From Cesiribacter sp. SM1 (GTDB lineage Bacteria; Bacteroidota; Bacteroidia; Cytophagales; Cyclobacteriaceae), in NCBI RefSeq assembly GCF_020178975.1, contig NZ_JAHXBU010000094.1:434001-498000 (forward strand): a DNA stretch of 64,000 nt, given 5' to 3'. This document shows, piece after piece, positions 51,249 to 61,136 of this stretch. A program made the position numbers and the translations under genes. Position 1 is the stretch's first letter, and each line of letters begins with the position of its first letter. The notes under the pieces are model-generated. The model was not told the DNA's origin. It did no database searches and saw only the letters and a list, made by a program, of their open reading frames with translations.

Positions 51249-53012
51249 CTACTGGCTGCGCAAGGTGCGCGCCTGTTGAAAATAAACTTCTCCCAAGTCC
51301 CGGTATTGCATAGGGTTGTTCGGAAAATTTTTAACGTACGATTGCAAAAGCCTGTACCCTTCGTCGTACCAGAGTACAATTACGGGTGCATCTTTCATTA
51401 AAACTTTTTCTGCTCTTAAGAAAAGATCATTTGCTTCTTTAAGAGAACGCGCCTGCAGTGCCTGTTCATATAATCTGTTAAAAGTAACATTGTTATAGCG
51501 CCCTATGTTCGGATAAACCTGATCTCTGCTAAGCCTATCTGCACTGCCGCTGTAAAAAACCCATAGAAAATTTTCTGGGCTTGGGTAATCGGCAAACCAG
51601 GCCGAGCGCATCATATCAAATTTACCGCTGAAAGCACGCTCCAGCAATTGCGCCATAGGGTAAGTATTGATCTCAACCTGTATGTTCAGGTAATCACTTA
51701 GCTGCTTTTGAATTTCTACGGCAACATTGGTATTCCTGTCACCCTCGGCATTCAGCATCAACTCAATCTTCGGGAATCCCTTACCATCCGGATAACCGGC
51801 TTTGGCCAGATAATAGCGGGCAGAGTCAACATTCAGGCGAAAGCCAGTGATCTCATCAATGTTGTAATCGGCAAATACAGGCGGTGTAATGCCGTGGTTA
51901 CCAGGCGCATAGCCTTCGTTATTCAGCGCAAAGTTAAGAATTTTCTCCCTGTCTATGGCATAGCTGATGGCCTTACGCAGGTCTTTGTTGCTGAACAGTT
52001 TGCGGTCCGACATATTAAAGGTCAGGTACTGGGTAACCATTTCCGGTTCGCGCTGCAGCTCGTACTTAACAAACTCTCCGGTGCCGGTCTGGTTGTTCTC
52101 CAGTATTTCAATGATGTGCTCTGTTGGCAGGCGGTACACCATATCGAGGTTGCCTTTGCGGAACTCCAGCAGCTCTGTGTTTTTGCTGTTGATAAACTGG
52201 ATGTTGAGTGCATCCAGAAAAGGCAGCTGGTTGCCAAAGGCATCGCTTCGCCAGTAACGCTCATTTTTAGGCAGTGATATAGAAATGTTTTCTTCTATAC
52301 TACCCAGCTGAAACGGTCCGGTGCCAACGGGGTGGCGGCTCATATCGGCGCCATATTTATCCCATGCTTCTGGCGGGTAAATAAAGCAGGCTGGCCTTGC
52401 CAGGTGCATCAAAAACATGCTGTTAGGCCTGGTAAGGGTAAACCTAAGGGTGCGGCTGTCGAGTACCTCTATGCCCGGTACCCCTGTAGCAGGTGCACTG
52501 CCCTTTGCGCTGGCTGCATAATAAGCATCGGCGCCTTTAATCAGTCCGGAGAATACTGCGAAGTTCTGGTTCTGTGGAGAAAAGGTGCAGAGCCGGGTAA
52601 GGCAAAAGGCTACATCTTCGGCAATAAGTTTGCGGCCTTTACCGGTGCTAAAGCAGGGGTCATCATGAAAGTACACATCATCGCGCAGCCGTATGGTATA
52701 CACAGTGCCGGTTTCGTCCATAGTGTAGCTTTCGGCCAGTCCGTTGATAACGGTAAGGTTATCTGGCTTGAGCCGGAACAGGCCCTCATACACCTGGTTT
52801 GCTACCCGGTAAGAGTACACATCGGTAATGGCCGGTGGGTAAAGGTTCTTGATATATTCAGTTTCATTTGTTCTGAATATACCGCCATAATAACGCCCCC
52901 CCTCCCCTTCGCGCAGTTCATTAGCAGGCCCATCAACAGTTTGCTCCTGTGTGGTGCTGCAGCCGGATGCCAGCAAACAGAGCAGAGAAACCTGAAGCCA
53001 CCGTTTATTCAT
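51249..53012 (-). CDS. oligopeptide/nickel-type ABC transporter substrate-binding lipoprotein
   Basis: With the start at 53012 the protein has 587 residues and a lipobox (LLASGC, Cys18). SBP_bac_5 family features: YPPAITDVYSYRVANQVYEGL (about 55-75), TVYTIRLRDDVYFHDDP (about 110), DMSRHPVGTGPFQLGSIE, LRKAISYAIDREKILNF and RAEKVLMKDAPVIVLWYDEGYRL. It binds peptides or a similar ligand outside the inner membrane. No permease or ATPase is adjacent. The frame is open to 53036, but those 8 residues precede the signal peptide. Confidence 0.88.
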   Translation of the reverse strand: MNKRWLQVSLLCLLASGCSTTQEQTVDGPANELREGEGGRYYGGIFRTNETEYIKNLYPPAITDVYSYRVANQVYEGLFRLKPDNLTVINGLAESYTMDETGTVYTIRLRDDVYFHDDPCFSTGKGRKLIAEDVAFCLTRLCTFSPQNQNFAVFSGLIKGADAYYAASAKGSAPATGVPGIEVLDSRTLRFTLTRPNSMFLMHLARPACFIYPPEAWDKYGADMSRHPVGTGPFQLGSIEENISISLPKNERYWRSDAFGNQLPFLDALNIQFINSKNTELLEFRKGNLDMVYRLPTEHIIEILENNQTGTGEFVKYELQREPEMVTQYLTFNMSDRKLFSNKDLRKAISYAIDREKILNFALNNEGYAPGNHGITPPVFADYNIDEITGFRLNVDSARYYLAKAGYPDGKGFPKIELMLNAEGDRNTNVAVEIQKQLSDYLNIQVEINTYPMAQLLERAFSGKFDMMRSAWFADYPSPENFLWVFYSGSADRLSRDQVYPNIGRYNNVTFNRLYEQALQARSLKEANDLFLRAEKVLMKDAPVIVLWYDEGYRLLQSYVKNFPNNPMQYRDLGEVYFQQARTLRSQ

Positions 53013-53080
53013 AGCTAAAATACAGAAAGTAGACATTTAAGATAAAGAAATAAGCGGTAGTGAAAAAGCTAAGCACTTAC

Positions 53081-53842
53081 TCATGACAGCTCTACAATAA
53101 CAGGACAGTGATCGGAGTGTATAGCATCCGGTAGTATGCTTGCACTTTTTAGCCGATCCTGCAGTGGCAGCGTGGCCAAGTGGTAATCGATACGCCAGCC
53201 TTTGTTATTCTTTCGTGCACCTGCCCGATAGCTCCACCAGCTGTAGCAGTGCGGATCCTTGTTAAAGTGACGAAACGTATCCACAAAGCCAGAACTCACA
53301 AAACCATCAAACCATTCCCGCTCCTCAGGCAAAAATCCGGAGGAATCTTTGTTACGGATGGGGTCGTGAATATCAATTGCTTTGTGGCAAATGTTGTAAT
53401 CGCCGCTGATGATCAGGTTGGGGTGTTCCCTGCGCAGCTCTTCAACATACTGCTGAAAATCTGCAAGCCACTGCATTTTAAAAGATTGCCGCGCATCGCC
53501 ACTGGAGCCAGAGGGCATGTAAACACTCATGACTGATAAATCCGGATAATCGGCTCTTAGCACCCTGCCCTCATAATCGTATAGAGGCAGGCCGCAGCCG
53601 TATTCCACGTGGAACGGTTCAGGCCGGCTAAAGATGGCAACGCCGCTATAGCCTGGTTTTTCGGCGGGCATCCAGTAGAGATGATAGCCCAGGTCTTCGA
53701 AGGCCTTGGTATCTACCTGTTCGGGCCGGGCTTTAATTTCCTGCAGGCACACCACATCGGCATCCTGTTCGGCAAGCCATTGGGCAAAGCCTTTCTGCAT
53801 GGCTGCCCGGATGCCATTTACATTGTAACTAATGATTTTCAC
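53081..53842 (-). CDS. xth: exodeoxyribonuclease III (AP endonuclease)
   Basis: A 253-residue EEP-family nuclease. Motifs: ISYNVNGIRAAMQKGF (N-terminal Asn), VVCLQEIKA (catalytic Glu, about 35), SVYMPSGSSGDARQ, LIISGDYNICHKAIDIHDP (Asp/Asn, about 150), FVDTFRHFNKDPHCYSWW and SDHCPVIVEL (Asp-His, end). It repairs abasic sites and 3' ends. The third parS-like sequence lies inside the coding sequence at 53603-53614. Confidence 0.95.
   Translation of the reverse strand: MKIISYNVNGIRAAMQKGFAQWLAEQDADVVCLQEIKARPEQVDTKAFEDLGYHLYWMPAEKPGYSGVAIFSRPEPFHVEYGCGLPLYDYEGRVLRADYPDLSVMSVYMPSGSSGDARQSFKMQWLADFQQYVEELRREHPNLIISGDYNICHKAIDIHDPIRNKDSSGFLPEEREWFDGFVSSGFVDTFRHFNKDPHCYSWWSYRAGARKNNKGWRIDYHLATLPLQDRLKSASILPDAIHSDHCPVIVELS
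53601..53616. promoter_or_regulatory. parS-like site 3, within xth
   Basis: TATTCCACGTGGAACG shares the palindromic core TTCCACGTGGAA (53603-53614) with site 2. Its position inside a coding sequence is typical of some chromosomal parS sites. Confidence 0.55.
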
Positions 53843-54028
53843 AAAAACAGAGAAAGCAGAACTTTATAATTAAATAAATAGCTGGTGCGCTAAAACACCA
53901 ATATGAGCAAATTAATTATAATTTTTGATATCTGCTTGAATGTAAGAGCACTGATTGAAGGTTTAATGCACAGGAGGAGGAAAAAAATAGTTCCGGACTC
54001 CTCTACTCCCCCGTGCAGCAGCTATTTT

Positions 54029-55381
54029 CTACAAGGCTTTTAGCCTTCTGTTAAGCATGCCCCAGGCTTTTGTATAAGAAGATCCTATGTATTTAAAGTA
54101 GTTTACGGTACTAACGTTGAAGGTACGCCCAACATAAACCTGGTTAAGAATAACACTGATAATATAGGTAGTAAGCGTAGCCAGCGCTGCCCCGATCAGC
54201 CCCAAATTAGTTATGAACAGGTAGTTAAGCACGATGTTGAGAACGGCATTCCGCAGCACAAAGAGGGTGTTCATTTTCTGTTTTCCGGTGGCATCGAGCA
54301 TTACGCCCACCTGCTTGTCGAGGGGCAGCAGCAGCCCGTACAGCACTGTAATCTGAAGCACAGGAATGGCTTCGGCATAGCGCAGCTCGCCAATAAGCGT
54401 AACTATCTGTGGGGCAAAGAGCAAAGTAAAGGCCACAAAAGGCAGCATTACAGAAAACAGAATAGCCACCGATTTTTCGTAGTAAGGCCGGGCAGCCTGT
54501 ACTCCCTCCTCCTTAATAGCGCGCACCATTTTTGGAAAGATTACCTGCGAAACGGTATTGGCCGGTACCTCAAAAATATTGGAGATCTTAAGGGCTAATA
54601 CATAAGGGGCAACAGCCGTTGGTCCCAGCAGGGCGGTTAACATCCAGCTGTCGATGTTGCGCATCATATAAGCACTGATAAAAGTACCAAAGGTGTATTT
54701 ACCGTAGTGCAGCTGTTCTTTAAGGGTGCTAAAGCTAAAGCGCCAGGTAAACGACATGTACTTGCTGCCATAGTAGTAGGTAATAAAAGTACCTGCCACA
54801 ATTCCCACCCCCTGCAGCATTACCACTTCTGTGAGGGTAACCGACTGGTAGTAAAAAATATATGCGATCAGCAGAAGCGAATAAAGCCCCTTGTTAGCAA
54901 ACTGGCCAAGCGACGATCCTTTGAAATCCATGTTTGCCCTTTGCATCATTTCCAGGTGAAACACTGGTACCATCAGGAAGTTAAGGAAGGCATAAATCTG
55001 CAGCATAGGGCCGATCAGCGGGGCATTTGTTACACTGCCTATCCAGTCGCTGCAGGTCCATAAAAAAGCAGAGATAAGTACAGTAACAGCTATGTTGAGC
55101 GAGAGGGCGCCGGTTTCTACCCGTATATAGTCTTCGCGGCTGTCGGTATGGTTGAGGTAGCGCACCAGGCCATTGCTGATAAAGCCATAGCGGAACTGCT
55201 CAATAAAGCCTGTCAGCATCAGAAATACCCCCCAGGTACCAAACTCTTCTTTGGTGGTATGCCTTACCAGGGCATAGTAGGCAACAAAACCAAAAATTAC
55301 GATAGATGCACGTTCAAAAAGCTTGAATGCCCCGGAGCGGAGCCAGTAAGACTGAGAGAATTTTTTAAAAAGTTGTTTCAT
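54029..55381 (-). CDS. oligosaccharide flippase family membrane protein (Wzx/MATE-like)
   Basis: With the start at 55381 (MKQLFKKFSQS) the protein has 450 residues, the usual length of a polysaccharide flippase, with about 12 hydrophobic segments: for example IVIFGFVAYYALV, VAPYVLALKISNIFEVPANTVSQ and VMLPFVAFTLLFAPQIVTLIGE, VLQITVLYGLLLPLDKQVGVML. It would move lipid-linked oligosaccharides across the inner membrane. No glycosyltransferase cluster is adjacent. The long 5' region upstream is shared with the divergent M23 gene. Confidence 0.85.
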   Translation of the reverse strand: MKQLFKKFSQSYWLRSGAFKLFERASIVIFGFVAYYALVRHTTKEEFGTWGVFLMLTGFIEQFRYGFISNGLVRYLNHTDSREDYIRVETGALSLNIAVTVLISAFLWTCSDWIGSVTNAPLIGPMLQIYAFLNFLMVPVFHLEMMQRANMDFKGSSLGQFANKGLYSLLLIAYIFYYQSVTLTEVVMLQGVGIVAGTFITYYYGSKYMSFTWRFSFSTLKEQLHYGKYTFGTFISAYMMRNIDSWMLTALLGPTAVAPYVLALKISNIFEVPANTVSQVIFPKMVRAIKEEGVQAARPYYEKSVAILFSVMLPFVAFTLLFAPQIVTLIGELRYAEAIPVLQITVLYGLLLPLDKQVGVMLDATGKQKMNTLFVLRNAVLNIVLNYLFITNLGLIGAALATLTTYIISVILNQVYVGRTFNVSTVNYFKYIGSSYTKAWGMLNRRLKAL

Positions 55382-56199
55382 CAACACGACCAATAGACTG
55401 GTAAATTACAAAAATCAAAGGATAAATATGAATAATTTAGCTAACTATCCAGCAAGAGGCTTCATTAAGGTTGTTTTATGTTTGTAAACATAATGCATTG
55501 TATTGCTTTGGCGAAGGCTGATGTACCAGAAGTTCCCTTCTGTTTTACTGTATAATATATGTTGATAAGTTGAGAAACAGTTTGATACTAGCTTAAAGCT
55601 GCTTTAGCAAAAATCCTCCGCAATCATACGAAAATACACCCACTACTGTTGCTAAAGAATTTAAACAATGGCTTTAGCAGGCAATACAGATGGTAGTGGC
55701 CTGGAGCAGTGCAGGCAGCTATTATGCAAGTGTGGGTATTCTTATGATGATGGTAGCTGAAAAACTTCGGGGAGATGACGGGAGCTAATTAGTACGAAAG
55801 CTATCCCGGTGCTGTAAAACACCTTTCAGGGCTGCCAAAGAAAAGTACAATTTAGTGCAGAAACATAAGAGCTCCCTGGGAAGCAGCTGAGCTATTTTTG
55901 CCTAATCCGGGGGTATAACGCAGCTTATAAGCTAACCGTTTGTCTTTGAAGAGGCTATAAAGTACAAATTGTAGAATAAATCTACACTTTCCACACAAAA
56001 AGCACATGTATAATTTTTTCAGGTAAACTAAAAAGTGATCAAAAAATCAGATGTAATGCAATATTGGCATAAGCTTCTTGTTTTTATTACACGAGATGAC
56101 TTTATTGGATTTCTGTAAGTGCAGATGGAACGCTTATTAGTAATTTTTGCTTTCGTTTGTGAAACCTAAAAAGTCTTTATCCCAAAAAGATTCAACTTT
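55382..56199. other. 818-base divergent non-coding region
   Basis: No gene of merit; the longest small frame (ATG at 55668) gives about 31 residues with no recognisable feature. A 12-bp palindrome AGCTTATAAGCT occurs near 55930. It should contain promoters for the flippase (minus) and the M23 peptidase (plus). The length is unusual and could hide a small RNA. Confidence 0.45.
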
Positions 56200-57507
56200 A
56201 TGACTAAGAGAGCTGTAGCCGCCTTAATGTTGGTTGCTGTAATGGTATGTGCCTGGTGGACAGGAAGAGATTTGCTAGAGCAATATATAAACCCACAGCA
56301 GAGTGGCGAAATTAAAGAACTCCATCATACAACTCAGGAAGAAATTGTTGAGGAATTGCCGGAACCAACCCTTCTTTATGGAATGGTGGTAGATTCATTC
56401 AACATAGTTGAACAAACGATCAAACCACGCCAGAACCTGGCCGACATTCTCAATCCTTTTAATATTGAGGCCCGTATTGCAACTGAACTGGCGAAAAAGT
56501 GCCGCCAGATATTTGATGTTCGCCAGCTGGCAGCCAATAAAAAAGTAACGATCCTTGCCTCTAAGGATAGCACCCAAACGGCTCAGTTCATGATCTATGA
56601 GCCCAACCCAACAGAATTTGTTGTTTTCTCGCTACGTGATACCCTGGGTGCAGCCATTGTGCAGCGCGAGGTTAAAACTGTAGAAAAAACCATTTACGGC
56701 GTTATCAACAGCTCACTGTCGCAAAGCATGCAGGAAGCAGGCGGTAATCCGGCCCTTACCAGCAAACTGGTTGACGTATTTGCCTGGCAGATCGACTTCT
56801 TCCGCATTCAGAAAGGCGATTCTTTCCGGGTGATCTACGAAGAAAAGTGGGTGGAAGACCAGCAGATAGGTATCGGCAAAATTCTGGCAGTGCAGTTCGA
56901 TCATGACGGCGAACCTTACCATGCCTTCTATTTCGACCAGGGCCAGGGCAGCAACTACTTCGATGAAAAAGGTAACAGCCTGCGCCAGGCATTCCTGAAA
57001 GCACCCCTGAACTTTACCCGCATTAGCTCACGTTACACCAGGAAGCGCTTCCACCCGGTGCAAAAACGCTGGAAAGCACACCTGGGCACTGATTATGCAG
57101 CGCCTACCGGAACACCCATCTACACAGTAGGCGATGGCGTGGTGGTTGAAGCAGGCCGCACTAGGGGCAATGGCAACTATGTAAAAGTAAAACACAACGA
57201 TACCTATACTACCCAATACCTGCACATGAGCAGAATTGCCAAAGGAATGAGGAAAGGTACCCGCGTACGCCAGGGAGAAGTGATCGGCTATGTAGGCAGC
57301 ACAGGCCTGGCAACCGGCCCGCACCTTTGCTTCCGCTTCTGGAAGAATGGCAAGCAAATAGATCCGTTCTCGGTTAAAATGCCTCCGGCAGAACCTGTAG
57401 CCAAACAATACCAGGTGGCATTTGAGCAAATGAAGCAGCAATATACCCAGCGCCTGGCAACCATAGGTCAGGATCAGGCACCGGTAGACCTAAGGGCCAG
57501 CTTGTAA
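56200..57507 (+). CDS. M23 family peptidoglycan endopeptidase, membrane-anchored
   Basis: The 435-residue protein has a membrane anchor at about 5-25 (VAALMLVAVMVCAWWTG), a middle region with beta-sandwich blocks (QIDFFRIQKGDSFRVIYEEKW) and a C-terminal LytM domain (about 285-395). The zinc ligands are His and Asp of KAHLGTDYAAP (about 294). The HxH motif that normally follows reads TGPHLCFRFWKNG, so the last His is replaced by Cys. GDGVVVEAGRTRGNGNYVKV and LHMSR complete the domain. It cuts peptidoglycan cross-bridges if active. Its strong terminator follows. Confidence 0.9.
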   Translation: MTKRAVAALMLVAVMVCAWWTGRDLLEQYINPQQSGEIKELHHTTQEEIVEELPEPTLLYGMVVDSFNIVEQTIKPRQNLADILNPFNIEARIATELAKKCRQIFDVRQLAANKKVTILASKDSTQTAQFMIYEPNPTEFVVFSLRDTLGAAIVQREVKTVEKTIYGVINSSLSQSMQEAGGNPALTSKLVDVFAWQIDFFRIQKGDSFRVIYEEKWVEDQQIGIGKILAVQFDHDGEPYHAFYFDQGQGSNYFDEKGNSLRQAFLKAPLNFTRISSRYTRKRFHPVQKRWKAHLGTDYAAPTGTPIYTVGDGVVVEAGRTRGNGNYVKVKHNDTYTTQYLHMSRIAKGMRKGTRVRQGEVIGYVGSTGLATGPHLCFRFWKNGKQIDPFSVKMPPAEPVAKQYQVAFEQMKQQYTQRLATIGQDQAPVDLRASL

Positions 57508-57534
57508 TAAACATTTCAATGTACAGCATTGGTC

Positions 57535-57566
57535 AAAAGCACAGGGGTAGCATAACCTGTGCTTTT
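57535..57566 (+). terminator. intrinsic terminator after the M23 peptidase gene
   Basis: AAAAGCACAGG (57535-57545) pairs with CCTGTGCTTTT (57556-57566), followed by further Ts (TTCTTTT). Confidence 0.85.
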
Positions 57567-57672
57567 TTCTTTTACTGAAAAATATAAACTTAGTGCCCCC
57601 TGCGGGGCATTTTTTGTTTACATACAAAGATGTATGTCTGTAACCATATTATAAGTAAATAAAAAGCAAAGC

Positions 57673-58902
57673 TTGAACATACAGGAACTGCAGCAGCCAG
57701 CGGTACGGCAATGGATAGAGGAGCATGCGCACGACGAGCCAGCCAGGCTTATGTTGCAGGCACAGCTGTACCCCCACATACCCATGCGGGAGGCAGTACA
57801 ACAGCTGCAGGCAAGGCAAAAAGCCAGGTACAAGCTCCCGCACTGGTATGCAAATCAGGGAGTACTCATGCCGCCTCCCCTTTCTGTAGAGCAGGCTTCT
57901 TCTGAAGAAACCGCCCGTTATAAAGCCAGCCTGGTGTGGGAGCGCATGCCGGAGCAGGAAAAAAGCGCTGCCGTAGCAGGCACCCTGGCAGATCTTACGG
58001 GTGGTATGGGCCTCGATAGCTGGGCCTTTAGCCGGCACTTTAGCAATGTATATTATGTAGAGCAGCAGGAGGAGCTTAGCAGCCTGGCGGCGTACAACTT
58101 TAAGCAGCTCAATTGCACCAATGTACAAGTACATGGCGAACAAGCTGCAACATTTTTGCAGCAACAGCAGCAGCCACTCGATGTACTCTACCTCGACCCG
58201 GCCCGCCGCGATGCCGCCAGAAATAAAGTAGTGCTGCTATCCGATTGCCAGCCCAATGTGGTAAGCATGCTGCCGCTGCTGTTACAGAAGGGCAGGCAGG
58301 TGTGGGTAAAGGCTTCGCCCATGCTGGATATCAAAGGTGCTATGCAGGAATTAGGGCAGCAGGTACAGGAGGTACAGGTAGTAAGCCTGCGGGGAGAAGT
58401 AAAAGAACTGCTTTTTTGCATAGAAGCAGCACAGCAGCCCGACCCGCAGATCACAGCGGTAAACCTTACTGCAGCGGGAGAAGCAGAAAGCTTCTGCTTC
58501 CGCTACAGCGAAGAGAGCACTGCCGCCCCGGCCATTAGCATGCCTCAGGCCTATCTGTACGATCCGGGTGCTGCCCTGCGCAAAGCAGGTGCCTTTAAGC
58601 TGCCGGCAGTGCGCTTTGCTATGCAAAAGCTGCATCCCCACAGCCACCTCTATACATCCCGGGAGCAGCTAAATAATTTCCCCGGCCGTAGCTTTAGAAT
58701 GCTCGGACTTGTTAAAGCTGATAAAAAAGCTGTACGCAAATTGCTTCCCGGCGGACGGGCACACCTGGTGGTCCGTAATTTTCCACAGAAAGCTGAGCTG
58801 CTGCAGAAAAAGCTTGGGCTGGAAGAGGGAGATCCCCTCTACCTGTTTGCCACCACCCTGGCCGATGGTAAACCACAACTGCTCCTGTGTGAAAGGATAT
58901 AA
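57673..58902 (+). CDS. class I methyltransferase with THUMP-like C-terminal domain
   Basis: A 409-residue protein. The methyltransferase core has motif I AGTLADLTGGMGLDSWAFSRHF-like residues (about 97-118), YYVEQQEELSSLAAYNFKQL (about 125) and LDVLYLDPARRD (about 172, the catalytic D-P-A-R type motif). A THUMP-like domain occupies the last ~90 residues (SREQLNNFPGRSFRMLGLVKADKKA, HLVVRNFPQKAELLQKKLGL). It resembles RNA-modifying methyltransferases. The start is the TTG at 57673, since an in-frame stop lies 21 bases upstream and no ATG precedes residue about 30. Substrate unknown. Confidence 0.82.
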   Translation: MNIQELQQPAVRQWIEEHAHDEPARLMLQAQLYPHIPMREAVQQLQARQKARYKLPHWYANQGVLMPPPLSVEQASSEETARYKASLVWERMPEQEKSAAVAGTLADLTGGMGLDSWAFSRHFSNVYYVEQQEELSSLAAYNFKQLNCTNVQVHGEQAATFLQQQQQPLDVLYLDPARRDAARNKVVLLSDCQPNVVSMLPLLLQKGRQVWVKASPMLDIKGAMQELGQQVQEVQVVSLRGEVKELLFCIEAAQQPDPQITAVNLTAAGEAESFCFRYSEESTAAPAISMPQAYLYDPGAALRKAGAFKLPAVRFAMQKLHPHSHLYTSREQLNNFPGRSFRMLGLVKADKKAVRKLLPGGRAHLVVRNFPQKAELLQKKLGLEEGDPLYLFATTLADGKPQLLLCERI

Positions 58903-59175
58903 GCCTCTTCAGTATCTGAACTGTTTAGGGGCAGGGCTTTCCTTGGCGGCTTCCAGTATGGTTTTCATTTTTCTGATGTTAAAATTAGCATCTGGTAGCC
59001 TGATAGGGTTAAACAGATGAACATATACAGCTACTGTTAGTTAATCTGGTGATGGATTTCAGGCAAAGCGGTGTTCAGGAATTAGCGGTGGGCTTTGTAC
59101 AATTCTGAAAATTTACTGCAACAGTAACCACATTGACCATTCAATAAAGTATTTTTTATCACAAACTTATTTTTC

Positions 59176-59610
59176 ATGAGCGCTATAGCAAATTTTATTG
59201 GCGGGCTTGCCGGAGCAACCGCAGTTACCCTGGTCAACGAATCCGTAAGACAATTTATGCCACAGGCACCCCAACTTCAGCTATATGGCATACGTGCAGT
59301 GCGTCAGATATTTAACAAAACAGATGCTGATATGCCAGACCGGGAAGAACAATACGGTATGGCAATGGGAGGCGAGCTGATGGCAAATGCATCATACTAC
59401 AGCATGGCTGGCCGCAGCACCACCAAAGGGGTATTGCTTGGCCTGGCAGCAGGTTTGGGTGGTATTTTTCTGCCAGATAAGCTAGATCTTGGCAAAGCCC
59501 CCAGCAACCAAACCCTTACCACCCAGATCATGACGGTGGGTTATTATGTTCTAGGAGGCATTGTAGCCGCTAAAACTACCCGTGCACTATCAGGTAAGAG
59601 AAGAAAATAA
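59176..59610 (+). CDS. small membrane protein of unknown function
   Basis: A 144-residue protein with several small, glycine- and alanine-rich hydrophobic stretches (IANFIGGLAGATAVTLVNE, GVLLGLAAGLGGIFLP, YYVLGGIVAAKTTRAL). It has no signal peptide and no family I can name; the pattern is that of a small integral membrane protein. It lies 14 bases before the end of the convergent symporter gene. Codon use is like its neighbours. Confidence 0.7.
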   Translation: MSAIANFIGGLAGATAVTLVNESVRQFMPQAPQLQLYGIRAVRQIFNKTDADMPDREEQYGMAMGGELMANASYYSMAGRSTTKGVLLGLAAGLGGIFLPDKLDLGKAPSNQTLTTQIMTVGYYVLGGIVAAKTTRALSGKRRK

Positions 59611-59624
59611 TCCGGAGTAACATT

Positions 59625-61037
59625 TTATTCAGCAGCCTCTTGTAATTCTTTTGCAAGAGGCTGCTGTACTTTGTAGGGAATAAGTGCGCCAGTCAACTGC
59701 CCCAGCACACTGGCAGCAAGGCCCCACAGCATTGGGTTCAATTCTGTTTCCAGCCACACAGCCAGCAGCCACACCAGCATACCTGCAGTAATAGAAAGCA
59801 TGGCGCCTGCAGGGGTAGCCTTTTTCCAGAACATGCCTGCCACCAGCGGAACCAGCAAGCTCACCAGGCTTAGAGCCGAGGATTCGCCCACCAGCTCATA
59901 AATATTGTTGCTGCTAAGCGCCATGCCCAGCGAAACAGCAGCGACCAAAAGCACACTTAGCCGCGAAAGGCGCAGCAGCTGCCGGTCGCTAAGCCTGTGT
60001 AGCTGTGGCCGCAGCAGGTTTTCGCTTAAAATGGCCGCCGGTGCCAGCATGGCCCCGCTGGAGGTACTGATGATGGCTGATACCAGAGCACCAAAAAAGA
60101 GCACCTGCAGCCACAGCTCGCCACTGCGGGCAACCAGGCCCGGTACCAGCATTTGCGGGTCTTCTGCCAGCAGATCGGGGTGCAGCTTTGCGGCATACAG
60201 GCCAATGAGCAGGGGCATAAAGGCCACGCTGAGGTACATGGCTCCGGCAGCAACAGAAGAAAACACCGCCACACGCTCACTTTTAGAAGCCATTACACGC
60301 TGAAATACATCCTGCTGCGGAATAGAACCAAGGCCAATGGTTATCCACAGGGCCAGGTAGTTTAACCAGCCGGTAGCACTCCTTTCTTCTGCCGGTACCA
60401 TTCTGAAGAATCCCTGCGGCTGAGCCTCCAGCAGCTCCCCCAGCGGGTATTTCCATATCAGTACTGCACATATTACCACCAGGCCCAGCAGAATAAGGCA
60501 GGTTTGTATAAAATCTGTTACCGAAATCGACCACATACCGCCCAGGTAGGTATAGCCAACCACCACGGCACTGGCCAGCACCATGCCAACAGCTGCATCT
60601 ATCTCAAACACCTGCTGCATTAAAATGCCCAGTGCTACCATCTGGGCGGCAATCCATCCAAAATAAGAAAGCACCATGCATACGGCAGCCAGGGCCTCTA
60701 CCCTTCTGCCAAATCGGATGCGGTAAAAATCGCCCATGGTGAGCAGGTTCATGCGGTAGAGCCTGCGGGCAAAAAACACACCTACCAATACCAGGCAAAG
60801 GGCTGCACCAAAAGGATCTTCAATTACCCCCAGCAGGCCGTGCTGTGCAAATTCAGCAGAAGCACCCAGCAGGGTTTCGGAGCCAAACCAGGTAGCAAAG
60901 ACCACAGCCGTAGACATATAAAAAGGCAAACGGCGGCCTGCCAGCATAAAATCCTGGGTATTATGTACTTTGCGGGAGGCCTGCCAGCCAATAAACAGGT
61001 TCAGCAGCAGATAAAGTAAAACAAAGACGGCTAACAC
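59625..61037 (-). CDS. sodium:solute symporter (SSS family)
   Basis: A 470-residue polytopic membrane protein with the SSS layout: LYLLLNLFIGWQASRK, FMLAGRRLPFYMSTAVVFATWFGSETLLGASAEF (around TM1-2, about 30-65), GFRGI-like VVVGYTYLGGMWSISVTDFIQ (TM5) and LGSIPQQDVFQRVMASK (after TM6). The GTG at 61037 is taken as start because an in-frame stop (TAA) lies just upstream and no ATG is nearby. It imports a small solute with Na+; candidates include sugars, amino acids, pantothenate and proline, and none can be favoured here. Confidence 0.85.
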   Translation of the reverse strand: MLAVFVLLYLLLNLFIGWQASRKVHNTQDFMLAGRRLPFYMSTAVVFATWFGSETLLGASAEFAQHGLLGVIEDPFGAALCLVLVGVFFARRLYRMNLLTMGDFYRIRFGRRVEALAAVCMVLSYFGWIAAQMVALGILMQQVFEIDAAVGMVLASAVVVGYTYLGGMWSISVTDFIQTCLILLGLVVICAVLIWKYPLGELLEAQPQGFFRMVPAEERSATGWLNYLALWITIGLGSIPQQDVFQRVMASKSERVAVFSSVAAGAMYLSVAFMPLLIGLYAAKLHPDLLAEDPQMLVPGLVARSGELWLQVLFFGALVSAIISTSSGAMLAPAAILSENLLRPQLHRLSDRQLLRLSRLSVLLVAAVSLGMALSSNNIYELVGESSALSLVSLLVPLVAGMFWKKATPAGAMLSITAGMLVWLLAVWLETELNPMLWGLAASVLGQLTGALIPYKVQQPLAKELQEAAE

Positions 61038-61136
61038 TGGTAGTTATTTGAAGAGCAAAGTAAACCGGAAATGGCTATCTGGCAATGATTGATGACTTAA
61101 AGCTGCCTTTCCACCCTTTTTTATATATTGCATGTT

